This document shows, piece by piece, positions 60,077 through 64,000 of a DNA stretch of 64,000 bases. The stretch comes from Candidatus Methylopumilus universalis (GTDB taxonomy: Bacteria > Pseudomonadota > Gammaproteobacteria > Burkholderiales > Methylophilaceae), in assembly GCF_006364435.1 (NCBI RefSeq), contig NZ_CP040977.1:1178001-1242000 (forward strand), in the 5' to 3' direction. Positions within the stretch are counted from its first letter, which is position 1. Each line of letters starts with the position of its first letter. The translations under genes were made by a program, and so were the position numbers. The notes beneath the pieces were generated by a model. It was not told the origin of the DNA. It did no database searches and saw only the letters and a list, made by a program, of their open reading frames with translations.

Positions 60077-60611
60077 TAAGTTTGGTGATCGCTTTAAATT
60101 GATCACCTTCAGCTGCACGTAACCATTCAAAAATGACGGACTCTATGTTCGTAATCACAATACCTTCAGATCTTAATCGTGCGATTGCATTTTGGTGATG
60201 AAGGCTCGATCTTGAGAGTGTTGCATCCTCCACCACAAAGACTTCTTTGCCTGCCGCTTTTGAAGCTAATGCTGTTTGCAAGATACAAATATGTGTTTCT
60301 AATCCGCATAAAATTATTTGTGGTCTTGATTTCACTAAAGCACTTTTAAATCTAGGCTCATCAAGGCATGAGAATGCTTTTTTTTCTATGGCAGAATAAG
60401 GTAATAATGATTTTAACTTTTTGACTGTAGCGCCCAGGCCTTTCGGATATTGCTCCGTATAAAGACAAGGTACATCTAAAATTTTTGCTGCTTGAACGAG
60501 AATGCTTGATGTATCAATAACTTTTTTAATTTCATTTTTAGGCATGACATCCACAAGCTTATCTTGTATATCAATCACCACTACTTGACTTAAAAGTTGA
60601 TCATTAATCAT
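60066..60611 (-). CDS. isochorismatase-like (YcaC-type) hydrolase
   Basis: A 181-residue cysteine hydrolase. The catalytic Asp is in VVVIDIQDKLVDVMP near residue 15 and the nucleophile Cys in IILCGLETHICILQTAL near 110, with the cis-peptide region before it. The TEQYPKGLGAT segment is typical of the YcaC and related subgroup. The substrate is unknown; there is no siderophore gene context to suggest isochorismate. It lies 6 bp after the Pcm-like gene. Confidence 0.88.
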   Translation of the reverse strand: MINDQLLSQVVVIDIQDKLVDVMPKNEIKKVIDTSSILVQAAKILDVPCLYTEQYPKGLGATVKKLKSLLPYSAIEKKAFSCLDEPRFKSALVKSRPQIILCGLETHICILQTALASKAAGKEVFVVEDATLSRSSLHHQNAIARLRSEGIVITNIESVIFEWLRAAEGDQFKAITKLIKS

Positions 60612-60617
60612 TAGAAA

Positions 60618-61277
60618 TTAAAATATAAATGTATTTTCATGTTTCACTTGCAAAGAAGGCACAACCGTTTCAAATAAAATTTCCTCTTCAAAATCCTGAT
60701 CGTTCAATCTTGTAATTAAAGTTGCATGCATCGAGGGCGCTTCGCCTAGAATAACCAAGAGTCTTCCATTCACATTTAATTGATTTCGAATACTTACCGG
60801 TAGATGAGGTAGTGAACCCGCAAATAAAATAGCATCATAAGGTTGATTTTTTAACCAGCCCAATGAGCCATCACCCGTTACAAATTCAATATTATTAAGT
60901 TTTATTTTTTGACAGTTTTGTTTAGCAAGTTTTGTGAAATAAGGATTGATGTCGACTGAGACCACATTTTTAACTAAACTTGCAGTCAGCGCTGATAGGT
61001 AGCCGCTTCCAGAACCCACCACTAAGACATGATCTTTTTTTTGAAGTGATAAAGATTGAATGAGTCTTGCTTCTAATTTAGGAGCTAACATGCATACATC
61101 CTCATACAAAGGAATTTCAGTGTCCGCGAAAGCTACTCCTTGATATTCAGTCGGTACAAATTTTTCACGCGGCACTTGATGAAGCAAATTAAGCACCTCG
61201 GGATCTAAGACTTCCCAGGTACGGATTTGCTGCTCAATCATATTAAAGCGATGTTGTTCAATAGCATTCAGTGTCAT
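60618..61277 (-). CDS. protein-L-isoaspartate O-methyltransferase family protein
   Basis: A 219-residue SAM-dependent methyltransferase of the Pcm type. I start at 61277 (MTLNAIEQHRFNMIEQQIRTWEV), because the open frame upstream to 61502 runs through the TPP riboswitch and is not coding. QVPREKFVP, the SAM loop VLVVGSGSGYLSALTA, VVSVDINPYFTKLA and YDAILFAGSLPHLP are visible. The family repairs isoaspartyl residues; the IEQQIRTWEVLD start is of the distinct betaproteobacterial subgroup, so the true substrate is not certain. Confidence 0.88.
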   Translation of the reverse strand: MTLNAIEQHRFNMIEQQIRTWEVLDPEVLNLLHQVPREKFVPTEYQGVAFADTEIPLYEDVCMLAPKLEARLIQSLSLQKKDHVLVVGSGSGYLSALTASLVKNVVSVDINPYFTKLAKQNCQKIKLNNIEFVTGDGSLGWLKNQPYDAILFAGSLPHLPVSIRNQLNVNGRLLVILGEAPSMHATLITRLNDQDFEEEILFETVVPSLQVKHENTFIF

Positions 61278-61365
61278 GTTCACATTATAACCAAAGAAAA
61301 GTTCATCATTTTGATATAGATTAAATATAAATCTAACTTGCATTTCACAGGGGTTTCGCGTAATT

Positions 61366-61451
61366 TTATGGGGTGCTAGGGGTCCACTTAATAAGGTGGT
61401 GAGAAAAACCCTTTGAACCTGATGCGGGTAATACCGCCGTAGGGAATGCAG
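61366..61451 (+). ncRNA. TPP riboswitch (THI element)
   Basis: The leader of thiC shows the TPP aptamer: GGGGTGC at 61370-61376, GTGAGA (in place of the usual CTGAGA) at 61399-61404, then ACCCTTTGAACCTGATGCGG and GTAATACCGCCGTAGGGA to about 61444. All the invariant core bases that bind thiamine pyrophosphate are there apart from the C-to-G change. A -10-like TATAAA lies at 61326-61331, just upstream. TPP binding should shut off thiC. Confidence 0.95.
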
Positions 61452-61462
61452 TCCTCTAAAAG

Positions 61463-61495
61463 ACTCCTTACGGTATGACAAAAAATTTAAGGAGT
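61463..61495 (+). promoter_or_regulatory. Shine-Dalgarno sequester hairpin of the thiC riboswitch
   Basis: ACTCCTTA (61463-61470) is exactly complementary to TAAGGAGT (61488-61495), which is the thiC ribosome-binding site six bases before the ATG. A competing helix can form between AGTC at 61450-61453 and GACT at 61462-61465, just after the aptamer. This suggests translational control, with TPP binding freeing the anti-Shine-Dalgarno strand. There is no T-run, so a terminator mechanism is unlikely. Confidence 0.75.
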
Positions 61496-61497
61496 AA

Positions 61498-63396
<1,899 letters not shown>

Positions 63397-64000
63397 ATGG
63401 ACCTCTCACTTTATTTTTCGAGTTTCATTTTAGGCCTCATAGAGGGAGCCACCGAATTTTTACCTGTGAGCTCTACGGGCCATTTAATTATTGCAGCTGA
63501 ACTCTTAAAATTTAACCGAGCTTCTGCAAATGTTTTTGAGATCTTTATTCAGTTAGGATCGATTCTGGCAATAGTCGTCGAATATCGCAAAACACTTTTC
63601 AAAGTCGCAAGCAATGCACTTCATGATAAAACCTCACAAAACTTTGTCTTACGACTCTTCATTGCATTTTTGCCGGCAGCGATCTTAGGTCTTTTATTTC
63701 ATAAAGCGATTAAGGCTTATTTATTTTCACCGCTTTATGTGTCACTCGCTCTCATTCTAGGAGGTATTGTGATGATAGCTATTGAAAAACGTCCCTTAAG
63801 AGCGAATACAAAAGCTACAAACGATATCAGCATGATGCAAGCATTTAAAATTGGTTGCGCGCAATGCTTATCTTTAATTCCTGGCGTATCAAGAGCTGCT
63901 GCAACCATCATGGGTGGCATGCTTACAGGATTAAATCGTAAAACAGCCACTGAATTTTCTTTTTATCTTGCGATTCCTGTCATTGCAGCAGCTTCACTAT
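63397..64000 (+). CDS. uppP: undecaprenyl-diphosphate phosphatase, N-terminal part (runs off right edge)
   Basis: UppP (BacA) recycles the lipid carrier by removing one phosphate from undecaprenyl diphosphate. About 201 residues are visible, starting MDLSLYFSSFILGLIEGATE. The conserved FLPVSSTGHLIIAAELL and the second motif SLIPGVSRAAATI are present, with several membrane spans. The ATG begins on the base after the thiC stop. Co-transcription with thiC would place it under the riboswitch transcript, although the riboswitch seems to act on thiC translation only. Confidence 0.94.
   Translation, partial: MDLSLYFSSFILGLIEGATEFLPVSSTGHLIIAAELLKFNRASANVFEIFIQLGSILAIVVEYRKTLFKVASNALHDKTSQNFVLRLFIAFLPAAILGLLFHKAIKAYLFSPLYVSLALILGGIVMIAIEKRPLRANTKATNDISMMQAFKIGCAQCLSLIPGVSRAAATIMGGMLTGLNRKTATEFSFYLAIPVIAAASL

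Overview
The window is a compact, AT-rich stretch of bacterial chromosome from a Gram-negative proteobacterium, with about 70 tightly packed genes, many overlapping by 1-20 bp, and no gene-free gap above about 250 bp. Gene order is betaproteobacterial: gatCAB divergent from mreBCD-mrdA-rodA-rlpA, trpEGDC, metX-metW, ubiK beside a TorF porin-PII-Amt operon, and rlpA-DUF493-lipB-lipA. A free-standing pqqA, low GC and short spacers suggest a streamlined methylotroph of the Methylophilales (OM43 / Methylopumilus-like). That placement is inferred from gene content, not from a search. I see no insertion sequences, phage genes, CRISPR arrays, tRNAs or rRNAs.

Layout. 1-2.0 kb: aroK-aroB-dgt (minus; dgt runs off the left edge). 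2.1-5.0 kb: PBP1A gene mrcA and a conserved unknown. 5.0-10.5 kb (minus): hemB, trpC-D-G-E, rpe. 10.6-16.8 kb (plus): hemA-prfA-prmC-metX-metW and an AmpG-like permease. 16.7-21.4 kb: xth, pyrE and gatB-A-C. 21.5-33.8 kb (plus): rod-shape and cell-wall genes mreBCD-mrdA-rodA-rlpA, lipoate genes, glutathione genes gshA-gshB, then an apbE / NusG_II / Gx-transporter trio. 33.9-39.1 kb: lptM-lysA, purU, ispH, nudB, nadA, HIT protein. 39.1-45.8 kb (minus): ferredoxin, tonB, mpl, metH, ubiK. 45.9-50.2 kb (plus): porin-glnK-amt behind a textbook sigma-54 promoter, an unknown 399-residue protein and orphan pqqA. 50.3-58.6 kb (mainly minus): mltA, apaG, thiG-thiS, small proteins, a trypsin-like protease with a lipoprotein, and split class II ribonucleotide reductase nrdJb-nrdJa with NrdR boxes. 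58.8-64.0 kb: waaA, isochorismatase-like hydrolase, Pcm-like methyltransferase, a TPP riboswitch with thiC, and the start of uppP.

How the genes fit together. Peptidoglycan is the dominant theme: precursor supply (lysA, uppP), polymerisation (mrcA, mrdA, rodA), shape (mreBCD), remodelling (mltA, rlpA) and recycling (ampG-like, mpl). Cobalamin-dependent MetH and NrdJ tie methionine and DNA-precursor synthesis to vitamin B12. Thiamine synthesis is controlled by TPP, and ammonium uptake by sigma-54.

Most of the window is ordinary housekeeping. The parts most worth a second look are the ApbE-NusG_II-Gx envelope module (31.9-33.8 kb), the orphan pqqA (50.1 kb), the sigma-54 nitrogen operon, several unexplained palindromes, and a few unrecognised proteins.
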